Origin: Streptomyces diacarni
GTDB lineage: Bacteria > Actinomycetota > Actinomycetes > Streptomycetales > Streptomycetaceae
Direction: 5' to 3'
DNA: 64,000 nt
Assembly (NCBI RefSeq): GCF_003323715.1
Contig: NZ_QOIN01000045.1
Span: 185,200-249,199 of the forward strand
Below are positions 25,213 through 33,131 of the stretch, piece by piece; the stretch's first letter is position 1; each line of letters starts with the position of its first letter. A program made the position numbers and the translations under genes. The notes beneath the pieces were generated by a model. That model worked only from the letters and a program-made list of their open reading frames with translations, did no database searches and had not been told where the DNA came from.

Positions 25213-26097
25213 GTGACCACGAACGAAACGCAAGCCGCGCGCAATCCCGTCGGCAGCCACGTCCCCGTCGCCGGGGGCCTGGCTGCCACGGGCATTTCCT
25301 ATGCCGACAGGATCGGAGCCGAAGCCGTTCAGGTATTCGTCGCGAATCCCCGAGGCTGGGCGACCCCCACCGGAAATCCGGAACAGGACACCGCTTTCCG
25401 CGCCGCGTGCGCCGAGCGTGGACTCCCCGTATACGTCCACGCTCCCTATCTGATCAATTTCGGCTCGCACACCGAGGAAACCGCCCGCAAGTCCGTGCTG
25501 TCGCTGCGGCATTCGCTGCGGCGCGGCCGCGCGATCGGCGCGCTCGGTGTCGTCGTCCATACCGGAGCGGCGACCGGCGGCCGGGAGCGCGCCGTCGCGC
25601 TGGCCCAGGCGCGCTCGTTGATGATGCCGCTGCTGGAGGAGGTGCGCCACGAGGACGGCCCCCAGCTGCTGCTGGAGCCGACCGCCGGGCAGGGCGCCTC
25701 GCTCTGTTCGCAGGCGCACGAGCTGGCCGCGTACTTCGAGGTGCTGGAGCACCATCCGAAGCTCGGGGTCTGCCTCGACACCTGCCACGTCTTCGCGGCC
25801 GGGCACGATCTGGCGGCGCCCGGCGGGGTGGAGCGCACCCTGCGGGAACTGGTCGCGGCGACGGGCCCGGGAAGGCTGCGGCTGATCCACGCCAACGACT
25901 CCAAGGACGTGTCCGGCGCGCACAAGGACCGGCACGCCAACATCGGCTCGGGCCACATCGGCCAGGACCCGTTCGCTCAGCTGCTGGCCCACCCGCTCAC
26001 GGACGGGGTGCCGCTGGTGGTCGAGACGCCCAGCGACAAGAAGGGCACCGAGCACGCGGCGGACGTGGCACTGCTGAAGAAGCTGCGCGACGCCTGA
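25213..26097 (+). CDS. nfo: Deoxyribonuclease IV (AP endonuclease)
   Basis: A 294-residue TIM-barrel endonuclease IV that cuts DNA at abasic sites. Zinc-ligand motifs appear in order: YVHAPYLINFGS, GVVVHTGA, LLLEPTAGQG (Glu), LGVCLDTCHVFAAGHD (Asp-His), LIHANDSKD, KDRHANIGSGHIG and VVETPSD. GTG 25213 sits five bases after the transglycosylase stop and has only a weak ribosome site, so translational coupling is likely. Length is usual for the family. Confidence 0.93.
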   Translation: MTTNETQAARNPVGSHVPVAGGLAATGISYADRIGAEAVQVFVANPRGWATPTGNPEQDTAFRAACAERGLPVYVHAPYLINFGSHTEETARKSVLSLRHSLRRGRAIGALGVVVHTGAATGGRERAVALAQARSLMMPLLEEVRHEDGPQLLLEPTAGQGASLCSQAHELAAYFEVLEHHPKLGVCLDTCHVFAAGHDLAAPGGVERTLRELVAATGPGRLRLIHANDSKDVSGAHKDRHANIGSGHIGQDPFAQLLAHPLTDGVPLVVETPSDKKGTEHAADVALLKKLRDA

Positions 26098-26145
26098 GCG
26101 GGCGGGCCGGGGCCGGGCGCCGGGCCCGCGGGTGGGCGGGTCCGG

Positions 26146-26769
26146 CTACAGCTCGGGGCCCTCCCCCGGCTCCTCCTGGTAGGAGTAGCGCTGCTCCCGC
26201 CACGGGTCGCCGATGTTGTGGTAGCCGCGTTCCTCCCAGAAGCCGCGGCGGTCCGCCGTCATGTACTCGATGCCGCGGACCCACTTGGGCCCCTTCCACG
26301 CGTACAGGTGCGGAACGACCAGCCGGACGGGGAAGCCGTGCTCCGCGGTCAGCAGCTCGCCCGCCCTGTGGGTGGCGAAGAGCGCCTTGTCGGACGCGAA
26401 GTCGGACAGCCGCAGGTTGGAACTGAAGCCGTACTCGGCCCACACCATCACATGGGTGACGTCGGGCGCGGGAGGAGCCAGCTCGAGGACCGTCCGGGCG
26501 CGGACCCCGCCCCACTCGGCGCCGAGCATGCTGAACTTCGCGACACAGTGCAGGTCGGCGACGACGGTCTCGTACGGCAGCGAGGAGAACTGCTCGTGGT
26601 CCCAGCAGTGCTTGTCGCTGTCCGCGGTGGCCCCGAAGACCCGGAACTCCCAGCGTTCGGGCTTGAACTTCGGTACGGGCCCGTAGTGGGTGACGGGCCA
26701 CCCGCGCTGGAGCCGCTGGCCGGGCGGAAGCTCCTGCTGCTCCCCCGCACGGCTTGACGGCTGACCCAT
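26146..26769 (-). CDS. Molybdopterin-dependent oxidoreductase (sulfite oxidase/YedY-like)
   Basis: A 207-residue single-domain protein of the oxidoreductase molybdopterin-binding family. PVTHYGPVPKFKPERWEFRVFG at the start is typical. The molybdenum-ligating cysteine is in VADLHCVAKFSMLGAEWGGV, followed by EYGFSSNLRLSDF, LTAEHGFPVRLVVPHLYAWKGPKWVRGIEYM (in two parts). There is no obvious signal peptide, so it may be cytoplasmic, unlike YedY/MsrP. The substrate is not known. ATG 26769 chosen; the upstream ribosome site is unclear because an out-of-frame ATG overlaps it. Confidence 0.85.
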   Translation of the reverse strand: MGQPSSRAGEQQELPPGQRLQRGWPVTHYGPVPKFKPERWEFRVFGATADSDKHCWDHEQFSSLPYETVVADLHCVAKFSMLGAEWGGVRARTVLELAPPAPDVTHVMVWAEYGFSSNLRLSDFASDKALFATHRAGELLTAEHGFPVRLVVPHLYAWKGPKWVRGIEYMTADRRGFWEERGYHNIGDPWREQRYSYQEEPGEGPEL

Positions 26770-26870
26770 GGCTCCATGGTGACAGACCCGGGGCCGTGGT
26801 CTCGACCACCCCGAGACGGCACACGACCTGCGTCGGCCCGCCCTCGCGGCACGGAAGCCGGGCAAATACG

Positions 26871-26886
26871 GTAAGCCTGCACTTAC
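26871..26886. promoter_or_regulatory. Inverted repeat upstream of bfr
   Basis: GTAAG (26871-26875) and CTTAC (26882-26886) with a six-base spacer, about 95 bases before the bfr start. It only loosely resembles an iron box, so its role is open. Confidence 0.3.
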
Positions 26887-26979
26887 TGGATCGATCCGGT
26901 GAGCGGTGACAGGATGCGCGATTGCGCGCCGCGTGCGCGACCGGCCCGCTTCACGCGTCCCAGGAAGGAGCCCGCCACC

Positions 26980-27468
26980 ATGCAGGGCGACCCCGAGGTC
27001 ATCGAGTTCCTGAACGAGCAGCTGACCGCCGAGCTGACGGCGATCAACCAGTACTTCCTGCACGCCAAGATGCAGGAGCACAACGGCTGGACGAAGCTCG
27101 CGGAGTACACCCGCTCCGAGTCCTTCGACGAGATGCGGCACGCGGAGCGGCTGACCGACCGCATCCTCTTCCTGGAGGGCCTGCCGAACTACCAGCGCCT
27201 CTTCCACGTGCGGGTGGGCCAGACGGTCACCGAGATGTTCAAGGCGGACCGGCAGATCGAGGCGGAGGCGATCGACAGGCTGCGGCGCGGCGTGGAGGTG
27301 ATGCGCGCCAAGGGCGACATCACCTCGGCCAACATCTTCGAGGACATCCTGGCGGACGAGGAGCACCACGTCGACTACCTCGACACGCAGCTCGAACTCA
27401 TCGAGAAGCTCGGCGAGCCCCTGTACATCGCCCAGCAGATCGAGCAGAAGGCCCCGGACGAGACCTGA
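26980..27468 (+). CDS. bfr: Bacterioferritin
   Basis: A 162-residue four-helix ferritin that stores iron as a 24-mer with haem. Ferroxidase ligands are present: Glu in LTAELTAINQYF, ExxH in DEMRHAERL, Glu in AEAIDRL and DEEHHVDYLDTQL; Met52 of MRHAE is the usual haem ligand. ATG 26980 is preceded by AGGAAGGAG. It is convergent with bfd, the [2Fe-2S] protein that releases stored iron, giving a compact iron storage/release pair. Confidence 0.95.
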   Translation: MQGDPEVIEFLNEQLTAELTAINQYFLHAKMQEHNGWTKLAEYTRSESFDEMRHAERLTDRILFLEGLPNYQRLFHVRVGQTVTEMFKADRQIEAEAIDRLRRGVEVMRAKGDITSANIFEDILADEEHHVDYLDTQLELIEKLGEPLYIAQQIEQKAPDET

Positions 27469-27525
27469 GCCCCGAGCCGACGGGCGGCGGCGAGACGACG
27501 GAGGCGGGTCAGCCGTGCCGCTGTC

Positions 27526-27837
27526 TCAGGCCGCCGTGCGCAGCGGCTGTGCGGGGGCCGGCTCGGCGGGGAACGCGGCGGGGTCCGCCTCGGTCCGGCG
27601 GGGCGCGGCCGTCGGCGCCGTGGAGGTCTGGGCTGTCAGGGCGGGCTCGCCGCGCTCCAGCGCGGCTCTGCGGGGGCAGGCACCGCGGCCGAGGATGCCC
27701 TGGATCCGGCGGACGCAGGAGCCGCAGTCCGTGCCGGCCTTGCTCTCGGAAGCGATCTGGCGCGGGGTGCAGGCACCGGCCGCCGCGTGCTCGCGCACCT
27801 GCTCCTCGGTGATGCCGAAGCACGAGCAGACGTACAC
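27526..27837 (-). CDS. bfd: Bacterioferritin-associated ferredoxin
   Basis: A 103-residue protein. The first ~55 residues form a BFD-like [2Fe-2S] domain with the four cysteines as C-X-C (YVCSCFGITEE) and C-X2-C (DCGSCVRRIQGIL). Bfd passes electrons to bacterioferritin to mobilise iron. The Ala/Pro/Thr-rich C-terminal half is longer than usual and probably disordered. GTG 27837 has GGAGG upstream. A 15/19 match to the DmdR/IdeR iron box lies 36 bases before the start, so it should be induced on iron starvation. Confidence 0.92.
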   Translation of the reverse strand: MYVCSCFGITEEQVREHAAAGACTPRQIASESKAGTDCGSCVRRIQGILGRGACPRRAALERGEPALTAQTSTAPTAAPRRTEADPAAFPAEPAPAQPLRTAA

Positions 27838-27872
27838 GCGGTCACCTCCGCTTCCGATCAGGACAGGCTTTC

Positions 27873-27891
27873 TGAGGTAAACCTAACCTTA
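27873..27891 (-). promoter_or_regulatory. Iron box (DmdR/IdeR-type) upstream of bfd
   Basis: TGAGGTAAACCTAACCTTA matches 15 of 19 positions of the actinobacterial iron-box consensus TTAGGTTAGGCTAACCTAA. It lies 36-54 bases upstream of the bfd GTG, where a Fe-bound repressor would block transcription. Confidence 0.75.
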
Positions 27892-27920
27892 CCCGCCGAA
27901 CCGTGTCCACACACGTGCCT

Positions 27921-27953
27921 GGGGCCCGCGTCACACTCGATGACGCGGGCCCC
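27921..27953 (-). terminator. 13-bp perfect hairpin after the DAHP synthase gene
   Basis: GGGGCCCGCGTCA (27921-27933) pairs exactly with TGACGCGGGCCCC (27941-27953) around a seven-base loop. It lies 29 bases past the minus-strand DAHP synthase stop. Confidence 0.7.
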
Positions 27954-27981
27954 GGGCAAGCGCCGCACGCTCAGCGGCCGC

Positions 27982-29331
27982 TCACTGGTCGCGGTACATC
28001 TCCGCCACCAGGAACGCCAGGTCGAGCGACTGGCTGCGGTTCAGCCTGGGGTCGCAGGCCGTCTCGTAGCGCTGGTGCAGATCGTCGACGAAGATCTCGT
28101 CGCCGCCGCCCACGCACTCGGTGACGTCGTCGCCGGTCAGCTCCATGTGGATGCCGCCGGGGTGGGTGCCCAGACCCTTGTGGACCTCGAAGAAGCCCTT
28201 GACCTCGTCCAGCACGTCGTCGAAGCGGCGGGTCTTGTGGCCGCTGGCCGCCTCGAAGGTGTTCCCGTGCATCGGGTCGCAGACCCAGGCGACCCGGGCG
28301 CCCGAGGCGGTGACCTTCTCCACCAGCTCGGGCAGCCGGTCACGGATCTTGTCGGCCCCCATCCGCGTGATGAAGGTCAGCCGGCCCGGCTCGCGGTCCG
28401 GGTCGAGCCGCTCGATGAGGGCGAGCGCCTCCTCGGAGGTGGTCGTCGGGCCCAGCTTCACGCCGATCGGGTTGCGCACCCGGGAGGCGAACTCGATGTG
28501 CGCGCCGTCCAGCTGCCGGGTGCGCTCGCCGATCCAGACCATGTGCCCCGACACGTCGTACAGGTCGCCGCTGCGCGAGTCGACGCGGGTGAGCGCCGAC
28601 TCGTAGTCGAGCAGCAGCGCCTCGTGCGAGGAGAAGAACTCGACGGTGCGCAGCTCCTCCGGGTCGGTGCCGCAGGCCCGCATGAACTTCAGCGCCTGGT
28701 CGATCTCCCGCGCCAGCGCCTCGTAGCGCTGGCCCGAGGGGGAGGTCTTGACGAAGTCCTGGTTCCAGGCGTGCACCTGGCGCAGGTCGGCGTAGCCGCC
28801 GGTGGTGAAGGCCCGCACCAGGTTCAGCGTCGCGGAGGAGGCGTGGTACATCCGCTTGAGCCGCTCGGGGTCGGGCCTGCGGGCCTCCTCGGTGAACTCG
28901 AAGCCGTTGACCGAGTCGCCGCGGTAGGTGGGCAGCGTGACCCCGTCGCGGGTCTCGGTCGGCTTGGAGCGGGGCTTGCTGTACTGGCCCGCGATCCGTC
29001 CGACCTTGACCACGGGCACGGCGCCCGCGTAGGTGAGGACGGCTCCCATCTGGAGGAGCGTCTTGAGCTTGTTGCGGATGTCCTCGGCGCTGACCTGGTC
29101 GAACGCCTCGGCGCAGTCGCCGCCCTGGAGCAGGAACGCCTCACCGCGCGCGACCGCACCCAGCCGCTCCCGCAGCTGGTCGCACTCGCCGGCGAAGACG
29201 AGCGGCGGATAGGACTCGAGCTCGGCGAGGACGTCGCGCAGAGCCTGGTGGTCCGGCCAGTCGGGCTGCTGTGCTGCGGGCAGGTCTCGCCAGGTGCGGG
29301 CACCGGCGTCGGGGTTGGCGTTCACAGTCAC
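27982..29331 (-). CDS. aroH: Class II DAHP synthase
   Basis: A 449-residue plant-type (class II) 3-deoxy-D-arabino-heptulosonate 7-phosphate synthase, the first enzyme of the shikimate pathway (PEP plus erythrose 4-phosphate). Motifs: PLVFAGECDQLRERL, FLLQGGDCAEAFDQV, VVKVGRIAGQYSKPRSKPTE, HEALLLDYESALTR, MVWIGERTRQLDGAHIEF, VWCDPMHGNT-type WVCDPMHGNTFEA and GIHMELTGDDVTECVGG. Length is normal. GTG 29331 has a weak ribosome site, and a second GTG two codons later is possible. It is divergent from the tryptophan leader and anthranilate synthase, so shikimate entry and the Trp branch share one control region. Confidence 0.94.
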   Translation of the reverse strand: MTVNANPDAGARTWRDLPAAQQPDWPDHQALRDVLAELESYPPLVFAGECDQLRERLGAVARGEAFLLQGGDCAEAFDQVSAEDIRNKLKTLLQMGAVLTYAGAVPVVKVGRIAGQYSKPRSKPTETRDGVTLPTYRGDSVNGFEFTEEARRPDPERLKRMYHASSATLNLVRAFTTGGYADLRQVHAWNQDFVKTSPSGQRYEALAREIDQALKFMRACGTDPEELRTVEFFSSHEALLLDYESALTRVDSRSGDLYDVSGHMVWIGERTRQLDGAHIEFASRVRNPIGVKLGPTTTSEEALALIERLDPDREPGRLTFITRMGADKIRDRLPELVEKVTASGARVAWVCDPMHGNTFEAASGHKTRRFDDVLDEVKGFFEVHKGLGTHPGGIHMELTGDDVTECVGGGDEIFVDDLHQRYETACDPRLNRSQSLDLAFLVAEMYRDQ

Positions 29332-29405
29332 GGACCCAAGATTACGGGGTCCGGTCGGCTGTCCGTCCCGGTGCCCGCGATGCGAGACCGGGCTCGTGGC
29401 AGGCG

Positions 29406-29431
29406 GATCACGGCAGGTCGATCACGGCAGG
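29406..29431. promoter_or_regulatory. Direct repeat in the aroH-trp control region
   Basis: GATCACGGCAGG occurs at 29406-29417 and 29420-29431, 14 bp apart, between the divergent starts of the DAHP synthase and the tryptophan leader. It may be a pair of activator or repressor half-sites; no regulator is identified. Confidence 0.4.
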
Positions 29432-29460
29432 CGGCCCCGGCGCCGGGGCCCGCGGTGGGC

Positions 29461-29466
29461 TAGGGT
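29461..29466 (+). promoter_or_regulatory. Candidate -10 box for the trp leader
   Basis: TAGGGT lies seven bases before the leader-peptide ATG at 29474, so the leader could be translated from a leaderless or near-leaderless transcript. No clear -35 element is visible. Confidence 0.4.
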
Positions 29467-29473
29467 GTCCCCC

Positions 29474-29548
29474 ATGCACGCGCACTCGACCATGAACTGG
29501 TGGTGGCCCGCCCGCACGGCGGCCCGCCAGGACGCGCGTATCCACTGA
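29474..29548 (+). CDS. trpL: Tryptophan leader peptide
   Basis: A 24-codon ORF beginning MHAHSTMNWWW; the three consecutive Trp codons make its translation sensitive to charged tRNA-Trp. Its stop TGA (29546-29548) lies in the arm of a stem (29544-29549 with 29560-29565), and an intrinsic terminator follows. Together with the anthranilate synthase gene starting at 29645 this is a classical attenuator. A similar Trp-rich leader has been described for an anthranilate synthase gene of Streptomyces venezuelae. Confidence 0.92.
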   Translation: MHAHSTMNWWWPARTAARQDARIH

Positions 29549-29598
29549 GCGAGTCGAGACTCAGTACCGCGACAGGCCGCCCGAGGGGCGGCCTTTTT
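29544..29598 (+). terminator. Trp attenuator: pause/anti-terminator stem and intrinsic terminator
   Basis: ACTGAG (29544-29549) pairs with CTCAGT (29560-29565). Downstream, GGCCGCCC (29575-29582) pairs perfectly with GGGCGGCC (29586-29593) around a GAG loop and is followed by five T (29594-29598). Ribosome stalling at the Trp codons would be expected to alter which stem forms; the exact alternative pairing should be computed. Confidence 0.88.
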
Positions 29599-29644
29599 CC
29601 GTAGCGGCGGCCGTTCCCTCCCGTCTCCACGAGAAGGAACCGCC

Positions 29645-31711
29645 ATGGACCGCACCCCCACCCCCTCACCCGCCGCCCTCGTCGAGCGGCTGACCCGACC
29701 CGACGCCCCGCCGTTCGCCCTGCTGCGCCGCCGCACTCCGGGCCGCGAGGCGGACGTCGTCGAGGTGCTGATCGGCACCGTGCGCGAGGTCGAACGGCTC
29801 GCCGACATCCCCGTACGCCCGGGCGGCGAGGCGGGGGCGCTGGCGCTCGTCCCGTTCCGGCAGATCCGCGAACGCGGTTTCGACGTACGCGACGACGGCA
29901 CACCGCTGTCCGTCCTGCTGCCCGACGAGCGGTACGCGCTGCCCTGCGAGGACGTGCTCGCCGCGCTGCCCAGCCACCACGTGGCGGTCGAGCCCGGCGC
30001 GTTCGACGTGGACGACGACGCCTACGAGCGGATCGTGCGCCGGGTCGTCGACGAGGAGATCGGCTCGGGCGAAGGCGCCAACTTCGTCATCAGGCGCGAC
30101 TACGAGGCCCGCGTCCCCGGCTTCACCCGCGCCGACGCGCTCGCGCTCTTCGCCCGGCTGCTGCGCGGCGAACAGGGCGCCTACTGGACGTTCGTCGTGC
30201 ACACGGGCATGGGGGCATCCCCCGCCCGAGCCGAGCGGAGCGGAGTGCGAGGGCGGGGGCACGTCCTGGTCGGCGCCAGCCCCGAGGTGCACGTGCGGAT
30301 GCGGGGCGGGACGGTCGTGATGAACCCCATCAGCGGCACCTACCGCTACCCCGCGCAGGGGCCCGACGTGGCCGGGCTGCTGGAGTTCCTCGCCGACCGC
30401 AAGGAGAGCGAGGAGCTGTCCATGGTGGTCGACGAGGAACTGAAGATGATGTGCACCGTCGGTGACGAGGGCGGCGTGGTCGTCGGCCCCCGGCTGAAGG
30501 AGATGGCACACCTGGCGCACACCGAGTACGAGCTGCGGGGCCGCAGCACCCTGGACGTGCGCGAGGTGCTGCGCGAGACGATGTTCGCGGCGACGGTGAC
30601 CGGCTCCCCCGTCCAGAACGCCTGCCGCGTCATCGAACGGCACGAGAGCACCGGGCGCGGCTACTACGCGGGCGCCCTCGCCCTGATCGGACACGACCCC
30701 GCCGGCGGCGCCCAGACGCTGGACTCCCCCATCCTCATCCGCACCGCCGACATCGACGCGCGCACCGGGGCGCTGCGCGTTCCCGTCGGCGCCACCCTCG
30801 TGCGTGCGTCGCAGCCGGCGAGCGAGGTCGCCGAGACCCACGCCAAGGCAGCCGCCGTCCTGACCGCGCTGGGCGTACGGGAAGCACCGGCGCACGCCGC
30901 GCGGCGCCCCCGCGCGCGGCTGGCCGACGACCCCCGCGTGCAGGCGGCCCTGGAGGGCAGGCGCGCGGGTCTTGCCCCGTTCTGGCTGCGGATGCGGACG
31001 GCCCGCCCGGGCCACGGCAACGCGGCCGCGGCGGCCGCCGTCGGCGGCGTGCCCGGGACCGGCGACGCGCCCGCGGCGCCCCTCCAGGGACGCACCCGCG
31101 ACGTGCTCGTCGTCGACGGCGAGGACACCTTCACCTCGATGCTGGCCCACCTGCTGCGCTCCACCGGGCGCGCCGTGCGGGTGCGCCGCTTCGACGAGCC
31201 GGGACTGCGCGCGGCAGCGCTGGCACACGCGGGACCCGTGGTGCTGGGCCCGGGGCCCGGCGACCCGCGGAACGCGGCGGACCCGAAGATGCGGCTGCTG
31301 CGCGGACTGGCCGCCGACCTCGTCGCCGGCGCGCGGCAGCCGCTCCTCGGCGTCTGCCTCGGACACGAACTGCTCGCCGCCGAACTGGGCCTCGACCTCG
31401 TCCGCAAGCAACGCCCCCACCAGGGCGCCCAGGAGACCGTCGACCTGTTCGGACGGCCCGAGACCGTCGGCTTCTACAACTCCTACACCGCCCGCTGCGA
31501 CGACGAGACCGCCACGGAACTCGCCCTGCACGGCATCGAGCTGAGCCGCGACCCGGCGAGCGGCGAGGTCCACGCCCTGCGCGGGCCCGGGTTCGCCGGG
31601 GTCCAGTTCCACCCCGAGTCGGTGCTCACGCTGGACGGCGTCACGGTGGTCGCCCACCTGCTGGCAGCGGTGAGCGAGGGGGTGGGGAAGAAGGTGCGCC
31701 CCGGCGGGTGA
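29645..31711 (+). CDS. trpE: Fused anthranilate synthase (TrpE-TrpG)
   Basis: A 688-residue fusion. The chorismate-binding component I (about residues 1-440) has VGASPEVHVRMRGG, NPISGTYRYPAQGPD, MVVDEELKMMCTVG and FAATVTGSPVQNACRVIE. The glutamine amidotransferase component II (about 475-680) has LGPGPGDPRN, LLGVCLGHELLAAELGLDLV and GVQFHPESVLT (Cys-His-Glu triad). It makes anthranilate from chorismate and glutamine. Residues ~189-206 (MGASPARAERSG...) are an in-frame insertion encoded by a hairpin repeat, between VHTG and VLVGASPE. Expression is under the leader/attenuator upstream. A phenazine-type role is possible but the Trp leader argues for tryptophan. Confidence 0.93.
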   Translation: MDRTPTPSPAALVERLTRPDAPPFALLRRRTPGREADVVEVLIGTVREVERLADIPVRPGGEAGALALVPFRQIRERGFDVRDDGTPLSVLLPDERYALPCEDVLAALPSHHVAVEPGAFDVDDDAYERIVRRVVDEEIGSGEGANFVIRRDYEARVPGFTRADALALFARLLRGEQGAYWTFVVHTGMGASPARAERSGVRGRGHVLVGASPEVHVRMRGGTVVMNPISGTYRYPAQGPDVAGLLEFLADRKESEELSMVVDEELKMMCTVGDEGGVVVGPRLKEMAHLAHTEYELRGRSTLDVREVLRETMFAATVTGSPVQNACRVIERHESTGRGYYAGALALIGHDPAGGAQTLDSPILIRTADIDARTGALRVPVGATLVRASQPASEVAETHAKAAAVLTALGVREAPAHAARRPRARLADDPRVQAALEGRRAGLAPFWLRMRTARPGHGNAAAAAAVGGVPGTGDAPAAPLQGRTRDVLVVDGEDTFTSMLAHLLRSTGRAVRVRRFDEPGLRAAALAHAGPVVLGPGPGDPRNAADPKMRLLRGLAADLVAGARQPLLGVCLGHELLAAELGLDLVRKQRPHQGAQETVDLFGRPETVGFYNSYTARCDDETATELALHGIELSRDPASGEVHALRGPGFAGVQFHPESVLTLDGVTVVAHLLAAVSEGVGKKVRPGG
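30211..30259. repeat. Streptomyces-type hairpin repeat inserted in trpE
   Basis: CCCCCGCCC (30219-30227) pairs with GGGCGGGGG (30251-30259) across a purine-rich loop, and GGGGGCATCCCCC (30211-30223) forms a competing small hairpin at the left end. The sequence resembles the GGGGGCATCCCCCGCCCGAG elements dispersed in Streptomyces intergenic DNA. It keeps the trpE frame open. Confidence 0.8.
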
Positions 31712-31789
31712 GGGGCGGCGGGGCCGGGCGCGCGGCGGGTGCGGGAGGGAGGCGGACAGCGAGGCGGGCGCGCCAGGGGCCGGGAGTCG

Positions 31790-33067
31790 TCAGCCCAGGA
31801 CGTGCAGGGATCCCCATAGAGCGAGGACCGACAGGGCCAGCGCGGGCGGCACCGTGAGCAGCCCGAGCCGGGTGAACTCGCGCAGCCCCACCCGCTGCGC
31901 GTGCTGGTGCAGCGTCTGCCGCCACAGCAGCGTGGCCAGCGAGCCCGCGTACGTCAGGTTCGGACCGATGTTGACGCCGAGCAGCACGGCCAGCACGGGG
32001 CCCGCGCCGCCCGGCGCGGTCAGCGGCAGCAGCACCAGCACGGCCGGAAGGTTGTTGATGACGTTCGCCAGCACGGCCGCCAGCCCCGCCACGGCCAGCA
32101 GTTCGAGCAGCCCGGAACCGTCCGGCACCAGGCGGCCGAGCCAGTCGGCGAGCCCGTTGTCGACCACGGCGCGCACCACCACGGCCAGCGCCACCACGAA
32201 CGCCAGGAACGGCAGCCCTGCCGCCACCAGCAGACCGCGGGGCGAGGTGTGCCCGCGGTGCAGTGCCCTGGCCCCCAGGACCAGGGCACCCGCGGCCGCC
32301 GCCCAGGCGGGTTCGAGGCCGAGGACCGAGGTCACGACGAACCCCGCGAGGGTGCAGACCACGGTGACGAGGGGGAAGAGCGGAACCTCCGGCTCCCCCA
32401 GGGATCCCGGCGCCTCGCGGTCCTCCTCGCGGCCTTCGAGGTCCGCGGCGAAGAACCGCCGGAAGACCGCGTACTCGACCGCGACGGCCGCCAGCCAGGG
32501 CAGCAGCATCAGCCCCGCGAACCGGGTGAACGTCAGCCCCGTCGCGGCCAGCGCCAGCAGATTGGTCAGATTCGAGACCGGCAGCAGGAGCGACGCGCTG
32601 TTCGACAGATGGGTGCAGGCGTAGACGTGCGGCTTGGCGCGCACGCCCAGCCGGGCGGCGGTGGCGAACACGACGGGGGTGAGCAGCACCACCGTCGTGT
32701 CCAGGCTCAGCACCGCCGTGGTGAGGGACGCCGCCGCGAAGACCGCCACCAGCAGCCGCCCGGGGCGCGCCGCGGCCGGAGCGCGGGAGGCCCTGCGCGC
32801 CATCCACATCCCGCAGGCGTGGAAGAGGCCCTCGTCCGCGCAGAGTTTCGACAGGACGAGGACCGCCGCCAAAAAGGCGATGACCGGGCCCAGGCGGACG
32901 GCCTCCTCCCGCGCGTGGCCGAGGGAGACCGCACCCGTCGCGATCACCACCGCGGCGGCGGGGACCGCGACGACGGCCTCGGGCCACCGGGGCGGGCGGG
33001 CGACGGCCCAGCCTAGGGTGGCCAGCAGGAGCAGGACGGAGAGGACTTCGGCCGGCAGTCCGTGCAT
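31790..33067 (-). CDS. SLC13/ArsB-like ion transporter
   Basis: A 425-residue membrane protein with about 11-12 hydrophobic segments, of the ion transporter superfamily that includes ArsB, NhaD and SLC13. Two inverted-repeat signatures can be seen: LTTAVLSLDTTVVLLTPVVF followed by HLSNSASLLLPVSNLTNLL, and LANVINNLPAVLVLLPL followed by GVNIGPNLTYAGSLATLLW. It could carry arsenite, dicarboxylate or sodium; the sequence alone does not decide. The ArsA-like ATPase at 41789-43153 is 9 kb away and is not evidence for arsenic transport. Convergent with trpE, 78 bases apart. Confidence 0.85.
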   Translation of the reverse strand: MHGLPAEVLSVLLLLATLGWAVARPPRWPEAVVAVPAAAVVIATGAVSLGHAREEAVRLGPVIAFLAAVLVLSKLCADEGLFHACGMWMARRASRAPAAARPGRLLVAVFAAASLTTAVLSLDTTVVLLTPVVFATAARLGVRAKPHVYACTHLSNSASLLLPVSNLTNLLALAATGLTFTRFAGLMLLPWLAAVAVEYAVFRRFFAADLEGREEDREAPGSLGEPEVPLFPLVTVVCTLAGFVVTSVLGLEPAWAAAAGALVLGARALHRGHTSPRGLLVAAGLPFLAFVVALAVVVRAVVDNGLADWLGRLVPDGSGLLELLAVAGLAAVLANVINNLPAVLVLLPLTAPGGAGPVLAVLLGVNIGPNLTYAGSLATLLWRQTLHQHAQRVGLREFTRLGLLTVPPALALSVLALWGSLHVLG

Positions 33068-33131
33068 GAGGCCGTGCCCCGCCCTTCCCGTTCCCGTCCC
33101 CGCTGTGTCGCGGACAGTTTTCCACGGGCTC

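Noticed and set aside
29645..31711. Phenazine-type (PhzE) role for the fused anthranilate synthase
   Set aside because: No phz genes nearby and the Trp-codon leader points to tryptophan biosynthesis.
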